DNA from: Symbiodinium natans
Lineage: Eukaryota > Sar > Dinophyceae > Suessiales > Symbiodiniaceae
DNA length: 64,000 nucleotides
Direction: 5' to 3'
Assembly: GCA_905221605.1 (NCBI GenBank)
Contig: CAJNDS010000172.1
Coordinates: 108,501 to 172,500, forward strand
Shown in pieces: positions 34,220-45,900 of the stretch. Below the pieces are notes generated by a model. The model ran no database searches and was not told where the DNA came from. It was given only the letters and a program-made list of their open reading frames with translations. The first letter of the stretch is position 1, and the number at the start of each line of letters is the position of its first letter. A program made the translations under genes and the position numbers.

Positions 34220-35760
34220 TTTTGAGCGTTCCCGTATTCCTCGAGCGGCTTGGTATCATCTTTTCCAACATCCGGCAGACGCTTGATCGGGACGTGTGGG
34301 GTTTTACTGCTTGACTTGTTTTCGTCTGTTGGTTTCGGCCCAGGCATGGAAATGGAGGAAGTTGGCAACAGTTGTGTGCACCGGCCGCGGCTGCTGTGCA
34401 CCACTTTCCTTTGGAGTGTCAGTGCTTCCTTGGCCAAACAGCAAACATTCCTCGCTTCGCCAGCGGAAAGTTGCTGTAATGTGCGGGGACCTGCCTATTT
34501 AGCAAATGACGGTCCCCAGCAGCAGTCGTGGTCATCAGCAGCACTGCGCGGTGGTGGTGGTGGTGGTGGTGGTGGTGGTGGTGGTGGAGGAAAGAAAGAC
34601 CCTTATGGCCTCATGTACTAAAACTGGCATCTGCGTTGTCGATCAGGAGGAGGACTCGCCGCGGGCCACGCAAGCAGCAAAGGCGGGTGTTGGGTTTTGG
34701 TGCGACCGCGAGACACTAGCAACGCAAATCCTAAAACAAAACCAACGCCGCATGTAAGCGTCAGCCCTCAAATTTGGCGGTTCGCACAGCAGTCCTGGCT
34801 GAATTGGAGCGTCCTTGCGTGCAGTTGTAAATGACCTGCCAGTCCGTAACAAGGCAAGAAAGGTGAACCGCAAGAAGGTGCAGCAGGCTCCACCCAAGAA
34901 GCAAGACCACATTATGTCCAAGCTCCATCTTCTGTACATAAAGGCCGATGCTTGGCTTTTTTTGCACTTCATTCTGTGGGTCCACCAATCCTGGCTAGCT
35001 GGAGCTCGGGAGGCCACTTTACTGCAACGTCCACAAGAAGCGAGGTTTTTCTCAGGGCCTCGGGCTTGGGGGCCTTGGACTTTATTTTCTAGGGTTGCCG
35101 CTTTCCTTCACAAGCTCCAGGTTTGCAGATTCAGGTTTGGAGACTGATTGCAAGGTTTTGAGCTTACTAGTTGAACATTGTGAGCGGCCTTGCATGTTCT
35201 GCGTGTGATTCGAACGGGCTCATTCTTCGCCAGTTAAAATATGCCTCTATAGAACATAGCAGATGCTCTGTTGCAGCGTAGGATAAAGTGCGAATAGCCA
35301 AGTACAGTGGCACGGCGTTTAGCTGCCAGATGACTTGCGGACAAGACGTTACGAATGCTTCACGTAATTACTTTCTCCTGCAGGCCTGCGCTTGGGCTTC
35401 CTTCTGGGGGTCTGCCTGCACCCAGCTCCTCCACCACGCAGGATCAGACTAGGGCTTCTGTTTTGAGGGTGAGGTTCGGGTTTCGCGCTTTTTGTTTTGT
35501 ATCTTCTTCATCGGATCTTAACCTTCGCGCTGCCGATACCTGACACATGAACCTTTTATCCGGCACTGCATTCTGCGCGGGCTTATCGGAGTGTTTGGGG
35601 CAGGGGCTCTGCATGCTGGACCCATTGGCTGATGCAAGAAGAAAAGCCAACCCGAAGGATGACTACTCCACCGTTCTGCAGCACGTGCGCATGGAAGTGG
35701 AGGCATCGCAACGCCGGAATGAACGTGGCAGCCTCGCGCCGCAGCATGCTGCCCTGCAGA
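34220..35760. other. No supported gene; GGT microsatellite
   Basis: A GGT trinucleotide run lies at 34549-34588. Other ORFs are short and unconvincing. Confidence 0.45.
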
Positions 35761-35769
35761 GTCAGCCAG

Positions 35770-35817
35770 GCTCAGCTGGACGGACATTTTGACAAGATGA
35801 AGATGCTGATCCTTGAG
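35770..35817 (+). CDS. 48-nt helical micro-exon
   Basis: Preceded by TCAGCCAG and followed by GCTCTG. It encodes AQLDGHFDKMKMLILE, related to 30577-30621 and 31304-31348. Confidence 0.4.
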
Positions 35818-37380
35818 GCTCTGATGTTAAAGTGTGCCCCACTCAAATTACAGGTCCAGTTTTGCCAAGATGGTGCAGATTTCGAGTTCATCTGGTTGAG
35901 GCTGGAGTATGTATGGAGCTCAAACACCCTTTTTCTGGGTTCTGGCAAATTCTGGTGATAGGTGTCTACTGTCAGCGTATAGACTAGTACAGGAGGATCT
36001 GGTGAGGATTGCTCGCGCTGTCTCCGAAATGAGCCCCTTGCTACAGTACTGCCACATAGGGTTTCAGAAGCGCGACTGGGGGAACTCCTGCAGTCCAGGG
36101 CTCATATTGCTTTGAGTATGACAAGTTTGTTGTGTAAGCCAGCAAGGCCGCCGGACAGGACTCGGGCTCGCGGCTCCAGGCCCTTGCAAGACTCCTGGTT
36201 GTTCAGCAAGGGAACAGAGGAATGGATTCTGGTCGTGGTGCCTGTGCAATCGTTGATAGTTATTTGTTCCATTCGCTCCTTCCCGAACGAGCACTAGTAC
36301 GAGGAATGTTGGGTTAAAGGTCATGGGCGAGGTTTGAAGTGCACTTGAGTGGCATAAGGGCATGTAGATTAGACACCCTGGCGAAGCTGGAAATAGCTGG
36401 ATATAAATCCTCATTGAGGCCGCCGATGCCTGTTTCTGTCGCCTAGCAGCTTCTTTGTCAATCTGAACCCGCCTTGTCCTGGTAGTGCTTTCAGGATGTT
36501 CGGAAGTGTATGTCTTGTGGACGGCGTCAAAATGCATTGGCGCTAACGGCCAGCAACAGCTACAGCGAAGAAACGGACACGGTTGATATGTACCTCTCAG
36601 CATTGTAAAGTTCTAGCCGGAAGTTGTTGTTACATGTAATAGGGCTTTTTGTATTGGCTTTCTTGCAGGCAAGGCAGGTGTCATGGAGGGTCTTGCCCTT
36701 GGCGTGCCCGGCAAAAGGCTGAAGTCTAGGAAGCATGCACATATGCAGGCGACGGTGCAAGATTCGCAGCTTATCAATAACCAACAGCTCGAAACCTTTC
36801 AAGCCTTCTGCACTAGACCTTCGACTCCGAACTCGAAGACTGTAAGCCCTGCGCCTACCTAGATGGAGGTCCACACTGCAAGCGCCCGAGAACCAAGCTA
36901 CGTGTGGTCACCGCTGCAAACCAGGGCGGAACACAGATGGACTCAGACAGAGACCTGCAGGCCGGAGCATGTGATTGATTTTGGACAGCCACTGGGTCCT
37001 GTAGTCCGCATAACCTGCAATTCAGCTACGTATCTGGGTTTCAATGTGGGGCAAGACGCCCTCTAGGATACTTCGCGATTTCCGTAGCCGTCCCTGTGGA
37101 GGTCCCGCGAATTCAGGCTCCTTTCTGGGCTGCTTGTGAAAAAAGATGGTTGCTTAGGATCCCATGTAGCACCAGGCTTTCACATGTGCTGACCATGTTG
37201 TGTTGTTGAATTTACTGGGGGCCGGCAAAATTTTTGGCACATCCGAATCCTGCACTGGTGGCTTCAATCACTACCGACAGCATCTTAGCTACAACGGCTC
37301 GAACCCAACCCTAAACCCTAAAACTGAACGCTTTGCCCATTTCTTTGTTTTACTGCCACGCATTGTGACATTGTGGGTGA
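35818..37380. other. No supported gene
   Basis: Mixed DNA with short ORFs. A possible helical segment near 35988-36041 (VQEDLVRIARAVSEMSPL) may belong to the same exon family. A few CCCTAAA units lie at about 37303-37320. Confidence 0.35.
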
Positions 37381-37385
37381 TGCAG

Positions 37386-37421
37386 GACGAGCATTTCGAG
37401 GAGATGCAGCGGCATCTCCAG
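37386..37421 (+). CDS. 36-nt helical micro-exon
   Basis: Preceded by TGATGCAG and followed by GCTCAA. It encodes DEHFEEMQRHLQ, the same family with a shorter N-terminal part. Confidence 0.35.
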
Positions 37422-37940
37422 GCTCAACTTTGTGATGCTTTTCTCCAGAAGCTGGGTGAAGATTGCGGGGTTGCGGGTAGAGCTAGGGTCTCTCGATGTG
37501 GAGTTTTACAAGAGTTGCCTGACTGATTGATTTTGCAGCTCAGAGAAAGACTTCCCCGAAGCAAGGCATCTCTTGCAAGTGCATGTACTCTCAGCTCAGC
37601 ATGTGGACAAAGTATGAGATCCTACAATTTGTCAACTTGCCTGTGGAATAACGTTCTGCTCAATGCCTGATGCATCCGATAATGCTTCAAGCCCCAGATG
37701 GTGTGCCGACACTATTTAAAATCCTGCGCTGCTGGGCGCAATAAGTCCACACATGCAAGTCTTGAGTTGTTTATGCAACAGCTTACTCTTATCATACTGA
37801 TGGTTCTTTTTGAGTTTGGTTTCGGCGACCTGGGTTTCTGGCTGCCTAGACTGCCAAAAACCTCAACGCATTACGCCTCACAAAGCTGCTTGCACCAGGA
37901 CATGTTCCATGACGACACAAGCCCGCTGCACAGAACGAAA

Positions 37941-40111
37941 ATGAGTGGCCTCGTTCCGAAGTTGCAGCTCCTACACCTCATGCAGAGACACAAACTTGAG
38001 AAGGATCAACACGTCAAGGCTTGCTTGCTACAAATGGCTGACAAGTTCAGCAAGGCAGATGTCCGTCTAGAGGATTTCTGGGAAGATCTGCATAGCTGGC
38101 ATCCGTGCGAAACTGCTGCCGAATTGAAGCAGGCCCTAAACACTGGCAAGTTCGAAGAATGGTGCTCAGAGTCGGCTGGCCTCAAGGAGAATCTTAAGAG
38201 CATCCAGTCAAATTTGCAGCACGACCAAGACACGCTGCGGAAAGAGATGCCTGAGCAAAAGCACGGTTCAGACAAGCAGTGCTTGAAACCACGCATGTTG
38301 ATCAAGCTGAGCAAGACTGCCGAAGAGTTAACGGGCTTGTCGACGTCATGGAAGCCAAACGATTCGACGATGTTGAGACACATCTGCTTCGTTGGGCCTG
38401 GCGAGGAGCAGCTGAACAAATTTGAAAGCATTGCCATGGGCCGGCACTGGATAGAGTTCGGAATCTTGTTCGGGCATCACAAAGTGCCAACTCGTAAGCC
38501 AGATCCTCCCAAGCCAGGAGACACGGGAGACAGCCTGCTGGATTCCTACGACTATGGAGGCCCAATCGAAGACATCTCGCGTAAGTACCCGCGGCTGGAC
38601 AAGGTCGCGAAAGCCCTGAAGCAAGATGGAGCATCTTCCAGGTTCCGATTCTGTGCGCATCTTGTACGCCCACCCTTTGACACGTACCTGCTCCACCGTG
38701 AGGAAGCTGCCGCCGACTTTCTCGGCTGGCTTGTGGAATGTGGCTTCCAGAAAGTGTTGGTGCATCTGAACAGCGCAGTTGGAGGTTATACAGAAAGCGA
38801 GGTAAAAAACAAAGTGGACAAGCTGCTGAAACTGATGGACCGGTTCAAAAAACTCACGTTCATCCTGTCTGTGGCCGAGGACATCAATGTTCGAGCAAGG
38901 ATGCTGTTCGAAGAGCTGCTGAAGAACAGTTCGTCAACAAAAGTGACTTTGCTGTACAATTCCTCACGTGGAGGTGGTGAAGAGGCTGCCACCTATGCCA
39001 GCCCTCTGGTGGAAAAAGAGCTGAGGTGTACGGGCTATGCTGGCGGCTTTCGCCCAGACAATGTGCTCCAAAAGCTTCGTGACATGGAGTGGGTGATACC
39101 AGAGGGCAGGCAAGTTTTCATCGAGACCCAGTCTGGCGTCAGGACGAAACCTAAAGATAAGTTTTCTGTAAAACTGTGTTTGGAATTTGCTGAGAATGTG
39201 GCGAAGAGCACATTCAACCCTGGGCATGGGGCGGAGGTGTATCCCCAGCACGATGGCACTTTGGTCTTGGGGGATTCCAGCAAAATAGTCTTGCAGCCTG
39301 ATACGCAGTACATCGTTAACGCTGTGAAGAAGTCAACGTTTTCAGTGGGGCTTGCTGACGGATCGCGAAGTTTTGATGCTATGTTTATAGCAGGCTCGGT
39401 TGCTGCGAGGCATTTCGAGGGAGTGCTGGCTCCTGAGCTGCGCCCAGATGATACTCGAAGAGAGGGCGGGGATTGGAGGACGACAGGTATGTTTTCCCGC
39501 CCGTTTGCGCAGATAGTCTGCGAGACCACCTTAAGCCACCACTGCCAAGCACCTTGAAAGTCCTGACTTCGCCTGCTAACGAAGGCCCGCCATATTGTGG
39601 AAACACCCCTCTGGAGTATTTGCAGATGCTCTTAAGGTCAGGAGATTGCAATGTAGCCAAGGCCAGGACTATAGAGGCACGTGATGCTCGATACGCCGAA
39701 GACTTACTGCAAAGGTGGAGTCGGGGTCTGGTTGTCAGTACGGATGAAGGCACGGGTGGCCAAGAGCACGTGTCCGTAGCCTCTGCTGGATTTGGATCCA
39801 GAGCCAAAGCAAAGGATGTATTTCGTGGAAGTCATCTGGACGGCTTGGCAGGCAGAGGCATCGCGATCGTCTCCATACCTGGTGCCAGCCCAGAGCTCTA
39901 CAACACGGTCATCCGCATTTGCTTGGAAGATGGCATGCATTTTGCAGTCGTTTGGCTTTCTGACTGGGGAGATGCATGGTTCTATACCTGGCTGCGGAGT
40001 GTTGTTGATGCCATGCTCCAGGGATGTGTGCCCATCGTACTGACCTGGAAGGACGGCAAGATCGGGCGTGCGCAGTCGGCGGAGGTGTTGGCACTGGAGT
40101 TGCGGCCTTAG
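37941..40111 (+). CDS. TrpF-like TIM-barrel protein with extra C-terminal domain
   Basis: The frame is open from 37698, but residues before the ATG at 37941 look non-coding. The N-terminus is helical and charged (KLEKDQHVKACLLQMADKF). The core resembles a phosphoribosylanthranilate isomerase barrel in order: LVHLNSAVGGYTE and TFILSVAEDIN strands, LLYNSSRGGGEEA (the family's LD..GG loop), GYAGGFRPDNVLQKL (the AGGL.PENV phosphate site), VFIETQSGVRTKPKDKF (the DVSSGVE..PG.KD end). The frame then stops at 39557. Removing 26 nt (39487-39512, CAG|GTATGT...GCGCAG|) joins it exactly to the frame ending at 40111, giving about 714 residues with an unrecognised C-terminal part (VVDAMLQGCVPIVLTWKDG). Key catalytic Cys/Asp residues are not evident, so tryptophan biosynthesis is not claimed. 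The next gene is a paralogue. Confidence 0.6.
39487..39512 (+). other. Candidate 26-nt intron
   Basis: Its ends are GTATGT and GCGCAG, the flanks are ACAG and ATAG, and removal restores an open frame of 200 further codons. The alternative is a one-base indel. Confidence 0.4.
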
Positions 40112-40611
40112 TGTTTTGTTGAATGCTTTTTTTTGCGCAACCTCAAAAATTGAAGTGGGGGAGTGGTGGTTGGTGAACGGATAGGAAACGGGCTTCGGGC
40201 ACCAGGGCCTTTGGTCTTCGGTCTTCTGGTTTATCGCTTCTCATGCATGCGCAGCCTCAGTGGCCCCATGAACGGCCTCAAGGGCAGATGGATCCTTTTT
40301 GACTTTGTAAACGGTTCCCTCCCACCCCCCCCCCCCCCACCCCCGCGCCAAGGCTTTAAAAGGACCCACTCCCTGGCCAGCCCCCTGGGGAAGGGGCGCG
40401 GCAATTGATTTCAATGCTGTGCCACACGAAAAACGTTACGACGAGCGTGAAACTTTTCTTCATAGCGCGCCCATAAACAGTAAAAGCACCCTTGCAAAAG
40501 AGGGTCCAACATTATTCATCTGCTTGGCCTAGGCTGTCCTTATAATGAGCATGCAGGAACCTGAGGGCAGGCAGATCTCTGTGGCAGCTAAGGTTCCTGC
40601 AGATCAAGTTT
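40112..40611. other. Intergenic between the two TrpF-like genes
   Basis: Contains a poly-C run at about 40324-40338. No gene. No tandem promoter element is recognised. Confidence 0.5.
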
Positions 40612-40617
40612 TTGTGC

Positions 40618-41901
40618 ATGAGCATGGTCGATTTTGTGTGGGCGCTCCGTCCTGTACACACATGTGCTGTGCGCAGGGAATGGTCCCTGCTGCGACGGTA
40701 CTTGGCAGGGGACACCCCGTTGCCCTCAGGTGAGGAGTTGTCTGCGTCTTTGCGGAAGAGTGATGGACGAGGAATGTCGCCATTGATGATTGCAGTCGAT
40801 TGTCTTGCAGAAGTTGGTGTACTGCGTGCGCTAGTTGTCAAGAGGGCAGACATAGAGCAACAGGACAACGAAGGTTACACGGCCTTGGACTGGTCGAATC
40901 GTAAGCGTGTCTCTGCCCTTTCTGAAGAGGAGCGCCGGAAGCACGGAGAAATCAACCAATTTCTTTTAAAGGCGTGTCCGCCAAGACCTGAGTTTGGCAT
41001 CTGTGGCTTGGACATCACTCTGCCCGAGAACCTGCTGCCACAACTATTCACTCCTCCGCCCAGAAGCAAGATTGTGCCGGTGGCTGCTTTTCAGCTGGCA
41101 TACCAGGGCTTTCCGTGGGATCCGGCAGTAAATTACAGGCCTGAGGATCCACTCAAAGAGCGACGTTACCCAAACGGCGCGACCTACCCTGCATGGCATG
41201 AAATCGATAGCATGATTGCTGCAATGCCTCCGGGGACGAGGCTCTCTTTCCATCTTAGTGAAAGTGAGAAATACCGGTACGTCAGCTCTCTGTTGCAGGG
41301 CGAAGACTCTGCTCTGAGGCTCGTGGAGACTTTGTGCAAGCAGTATAATGCACGACACATACAAATCAACATCAGTGCGAATTTTGTCTCCACAAAGCTT
41401 TACATGCGCGGACCAGATTCAGAATGGGACAAGAGTGCCAAGCAGGTTGCAAAGTTGGCCAGGGAGCATCCGAACACTCTTTTTCTTTTGCCATGTTTCA
41501 AAAGAAGCGAAGATGAGGATTCTTTGCCTTTTATTTGCAAGATCCTGCAGACCTCTGCCAGCCAAAGTGCGGATAAAAAGCCAGCGAAGAATATTGTGAC
41601 GTTTTTCGACAACTCCGGTGGTCAAGGAAAGACTCCGGATGCAGTGCCTGAGGTCCCTGAAGATGTGCGGACGCAGGTTGTGGGCTTTACTGGAGGCATG
41701 ACGGCAGACAACGTTACGGAATGGCTTTCAAGGTATGACCGCAAAGCAGAGCAGCTTCGGGTTCCATACTTCATTTGTGACGCTCAGACTGGCTTCCGCG
41801 AGTGCAAACAAAGATCCAAGCCGATCGATACCGGCTCGTTGAGCGATTTGATGCAGAAGGTGTACCTGTGGCTTCTTTCATCATGCTATTTTTCGATTTA
41901 G
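40618..41901 (+). CDS. Ankyrin-repeat plus TrpF-like TIM-barrel protein
   Basis: I take the ATG at 40618 (M-S-M-V-D-F). Residues about 12-95 hold ankyrin-type helices, clearest in RGMSPLMIAVDCLAEVGVL and ADIEQQDNEGYTALDWS, which match the repeat's TPLH and loop pattern and suggest protein binding. The remainder resembles the barrel of the upstream gene: RLSFHLSESEKYRYVSSLL, ARHIQINISANF, NTLFLLPCFKR, then NIVTFFDNSGGQGKTPDAV, GFTGGMTADNVTEWL and YFICDAQTGF, equivalent to the phosphate-binding and SGVE segments of TrpF. It is one uninterrupted frame of about 427 residues, on the same strand and 507 bp after its neighbour's stop. This fits a tandem duplication followed by different fusions. Enzyme function is unproven. 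Confidence 0.65.
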   Translation: MSMVDFVWALRPVHTCAVRREWSLLRRYLAGDTPLPSGEELSASLRKSDGRGMSPLMIAVDCLAEVGVLRALVVKRADIEQQDNEGYTALDWSNRKRVSALSEEERRKHGEINQFLLKACPPRPEFGICGLDITLPENLLPQLFTPPPRSKIVPVAAFQLAYQGFPWDPAVNYRPEDPLKERRYPNGATYPAWHEIDSMIAAMPPGTRLSFHLSESEKYRYVSSLLQGEDSALRLVETLCKQYNARHIQINISANFVSTKLYMRGPDSEWDKSAKQVAKLAREHPNTLFLLPCFKRSEDEDSLPFICKILQTSASQSADKKPAKNIVTFFDNSGGQGKTPDAVPEVPEDVRTQVVGFTGGMTADNVTEWLSRYDRKAEQLRVPYFICDAQTGFRECKQRSKPIDTGSLSDLMQKVYLWLLSSCYFSI

Positions 41902-43202
41902 TCACCTTGCCAGTGCACTGGCTTCCAGGTCCACGGACCTACTTGTCTCACTAAGTGAAGTCCCAAGTTATCAAGGTTCTCTTGCCCCCCAGCTGCAGGT
42001 ACGAATGGGGGCTTCAGGATGAGCCAGGTAAACACCGCCGGTTTTGGCGCCGCCAATGTGGCAGTGGCAGGGACTATGACTAGGAGCCGCGGGTGCTGTC
42101 CCACGGGAGGACTTGTTTATCATGATCTACTATCTTGCGATCTGCGCACTGTTAACATTGTCAATGTCTTCGGCGTGTTGCACACAAACATGCAGAGCAG
42201 CTTGGCATTTTTCATACTTCGCGGAGGATGCTGGAGCCAATCATGACTGGCAAAGGACTAAAACCGCTTTGCGCCGAGCCAGACCATATTTTTTGCGCAA
42301 CTTCCTCAAACTTAGGCCATCAAGCATGCTCTGTGTGTTGAACTTTGGAGTTGGGCATGTAGGCCAATTGCTGTGCAGGGGAGCAAGTGCAGCTGCCAGA
42401 GGTGTAAATCGACAAACGAGTGGAAACAGACCTGGCGGGAAGCGTGGTATGAAGGCTAGAGGCCATTCTCATCCTCAAGTCGCAAATGCATGCCTAGCAA
42501 GTTCTTTTTAAGAGTTACCAGATGTTACCGTATATGGCCCTATGTTAGGACCTGGGGGGAGTCATGAGATAGCCTCTGTGAGGGTAACCTCGCGACCATT
42601 TGCACGTCCTGCGTGCTGCCATCCCAACCATATCCCTGTCCTTAGATGCGCTTCAAGCCGCATTCAACTTGCATGGTTCATAGAGAGACATCATGTATCT
42701 GCTGTCAATGTGAAAGGTTTCTTGCAAATTCATGTGCCAGAAATGCAAGCAAACTAGAACAGCGGAACGCAGAAGCTCACTGCTACTCCATACAGTGGCA
42801 ATTTCCTACGTTGATAGGTCCATGTTTGCATGCAGCACAGTGATCCCGAACAATGCGTCTCGGCATTCTGAATCCTGACAAAAGTTCCGACAAGACAAGT
42901 ACTAGCAAGCTGCGATCAGCCCCCATGGAGCATCGAAGTAAGCGTGGAAGGCCCGGCAATAGTGCTCGCGGCTGCGGAAGTAGAAGCGCATTTGAGCATC
43001 GCGGAAGTTGTGCAAGGTTGCATTGGTTACCTTTACAAAGGCCCAAATACGTTGCAAGTTTTTAGAGAGAGGCTGATGGGGTCCCCGACCAGGGGAGCAT
43101 TCCTTCGCAGTTTCGAGTTATGCCACTGTGGTCGAAGTTGGGCCCTTTCTCGATCAGCATTATGTTACGTCAGATCATCAGTTTGATAGGTGCCGTCGGA
43201 GC
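41902..43202. other. No supported gene
   Basis: Mixed DNA. An exon-like stretch at about 42925-43065 reads EGPAIVLAAAEVEAHLSIAE in one frame but has no supported boundaries. Confidence 0.35.
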
Positions 43203-43553
43203 ATGTCGAAACCACAGCCCAAGTTTCAATACCTGAGTTGCATTGTGTGCAGCAAAGAGAAACTGCCGAGGCTGGATGGGCCTGATTTGCTTGGAGGACT
43301 TGCTGTTCCTGATGATCGAGTGCAGGCTGAACGTGTCCTTTGCAGCAGCAAGCCCTGGCGCGTTCCAATCTGTTTCGATGTGTGTTCAAGGTGCATTTGC
43401 TGTGGTATCTATGGCTGCTGCAATGCTACAACCAGTTTGCGTTGGTTGATTCCTGAAACCCCAGGCCTTGAAAAGAGTATCGTGCAAGCATGGGTGAAAA
43501 ATGCTGACCTACCTGAATCCTACTGCATATCCCCAGCTGGAATTGAAACATGA
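43203..43553 (+). CDS. Cys-rich ORF, unrecognised
   Basis: From the ATG at 43203 the frame gives 116 residues with CIVCSKEK near the start and a cluster CSRCICCGIYGCC in the middle, then WLIPETPGLEKSIVQAWV. The Cys pairs could bind metal, but no known finger fits. It could be one exon or a transposon fragment. Confidence 0.3.
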   Translation: MSKPQPKFQYLSCIVCSKEKLPRLDGPDLLGGLAVPDDRVQAERVLCSSKPWRVPICFDVCSRCICCGIYGCCNATTSLRWLIPETPGLEKSIVQAWVKNADLPESYCISPAGIET

Positions 43554-45900
43554 AGCCCAACACGGCGGCGAACAGAGTGGCAAGCCATGGCCGCCCATAA
43601 CCCAGAAGCTTAATCTGTCGAGGAAGTGATGGCAAACCCTAGAGTCTAGAGAAGAAGTGGGAAGCAAGAAGCCCTGAATGCCAGTGCTTGAAAGCAGAAA
43701 CTCAGAAACTGATTGAATGGGTCAGGGGAGGGTGCGACATCTTCAGCACGATACGTACTACCTAGAATCTTAGTCTCTTGCACGCACTTGGATGCTGAAG
43801 GCCTTGAGCCTCGCCTCTGGCAGTATTCCGTAAGCAGTGGATGTTGTGGAGCCTTCTGACAGAAGAATAAAACGCTTTTTGCGCACCGCTGTGGGAGACA
43901 GGTAGCCATGTTATATGTGTTGTGTATTTGGGACTCTGTCGCTACAGGAAATTGTCAGTTTCATTGTTACTTGTCCTGCACGGGTTCCACTTGAGGCTGT
44001 CGAAATCCCGTAAAACTTTCGTACCCCCAACAAAATCACGAAAGCGGCTAGCGGAGTATCTTGCTTAAGCGAGGCTTACAACCTGATGGGTATACAGGGC
44101 CCCCGGAGGCTCCGCCACGAAACGCAGCAAACCCAGTCGGTTTCCGGTGGGCAAACACAGGTTTTGGGGAAACGGGCTGGCGTTCATTTCTTTCGTATAT
44201 TGGGTGCAAATGAACGCCGTTTTCTGTGGATCCCAGGCCCTAGCAAAGCCCCCCAAGTCCCCCGAGAAAAGACTCAGAAGCCTTGATGTTGATTTGAGTC
44301 TGGCGTCCCTCAAAGCTGGATTGGACAGACTTCAGACTTCGCCTGGTGAGTGCAACATCTGTTGTGGTGTCACGCTTCAAAAAAGAGCCCTGAGGAAGAT
44401 GCTAAAACCGATTCCCAATGTTGCTCATGATGCTCGCGCGTTGCGTACTTCCAGACGGAGCGCGCGGGAAAAAGGTAACGGCCTCATGCCCTTGCGTATG
44501 TTTGTCCTGATGCGTAGTGGATGCCCTGTTGACAGAAGCTTTTCCGTGGGGGTACCTTAACTAGCTTTCGTCCCAGGCCCTCACCCCCAAGTAATATTGG
44601 TAACATTACAGTAATATTCTTGCGCAACGATCAGACGAGCATACGTATCTAGAAGGCGTGTGAGGCTTCGGTTCTGTGAGCGGCCTCCCTGTGTTGTGTG
44701 TGAGCCTGAAAAACGAGAAGGTCTTGCTCAGCCACAAATAGCCACGAACCAGCTCTAGCCATATTCACTGCTGCTTCTATTCTTCTCTTGCCAAAGCTAG
44801 ATTTCCATCACCTGCGCTTCGTGTTCGCGCATGCACTGGCATGCAGGAGTCAGCATCCAAAGACTTGATAAACAAAGGTCACCTGCACAACAGCTCTCTC
44901 CAATAATGTTGACCTCGAATAAATACCCCCCCCCCCCCGCCCGTCTCAATTGATTTTTGTTTCTCCCCCCGACCCCGAGGGGGGGTCGGGCCGGGTCGGG
45001 CTCCAGGCTCTAGTTCAAGGGCCGGGCAATAAGAAGGGCAGTTCTCTATAGAACAAACATCGGGCCCTGCCCGGGCTCCTAAATTGAAGGGTTAACATCA
45101 TTTGATTGCCTCAAGACATCGGTTGAGCTTTCCTGAGCACAAGACTCTAGAGAGACAGTTGTCGACTCAAACCGCCACCATGCGTTTGTGTGGTTAACCG
45201 GTTAACCCCTTCGGATCACAAGTATATGTAATCATAGCTACTGAGAGTCAATCAGGCAGGCATCACATTTCGGAATGTATGTTTGGACCTCGATATGGAT
45301 CTTTCCGCAATAAAGGATACCTCGACATCCCAATTTTTTCATCATGTTCTAGTCACATGGCCTCTGAGGGCGTAAGATGGAGCGGTTACGCACCATTTGG
45401 ACACACCCGCTTTCAATGATTCAAACAGTCAAGCTGCACGTCTGCCTCACATCAGCTTGGTCAGGACATACAGAACTGGTGAAATAACCATCAGTTGAAG
45501 ACCCCACATGAACCAATGCGCAGGTCCCCGGCGCCAGCTTTGCACGGCAACCTGCGCGTCTATGATTTCTGGGCTGTAAGCCGGGCCCCCGGAAAGTGTG
45601 GCTGGAGAAGTGAGGCAAAACCGGGGGAAGCCACCTGCAAGTGTGAATAGTTCTTGGTCTCGGTCGGGAAGTGCAGGGTGGATGACACGGACAAAGCATA
45701 ACAAATCACGCAACGTGCAGGGATGCTGTGTCTCAGCCGTGCCAGCTTGGGTCGGTGAATAATTAGTATGATTGTTGAATGGCTTGGAGGCATGTCTTGA
45801 AGGTAACTGAGTACTGAGATTCAACATGTGGATTCCAATTCTGAACTCTGAAGGGTCGTTGCTCAAGGCAGGCCTTTCTACAGTCCCCCCCCCCAAGAAC
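43554..45900. other. No supported gene; C/G-rich hairpin
   Basis: A C run lies at 44927-44938 and a CCCCCGACCCCGAGGGGGGG hairpin at about 44966-44985. ORFs on both strands are short or overlapping shadows. Confidence 0.45.
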
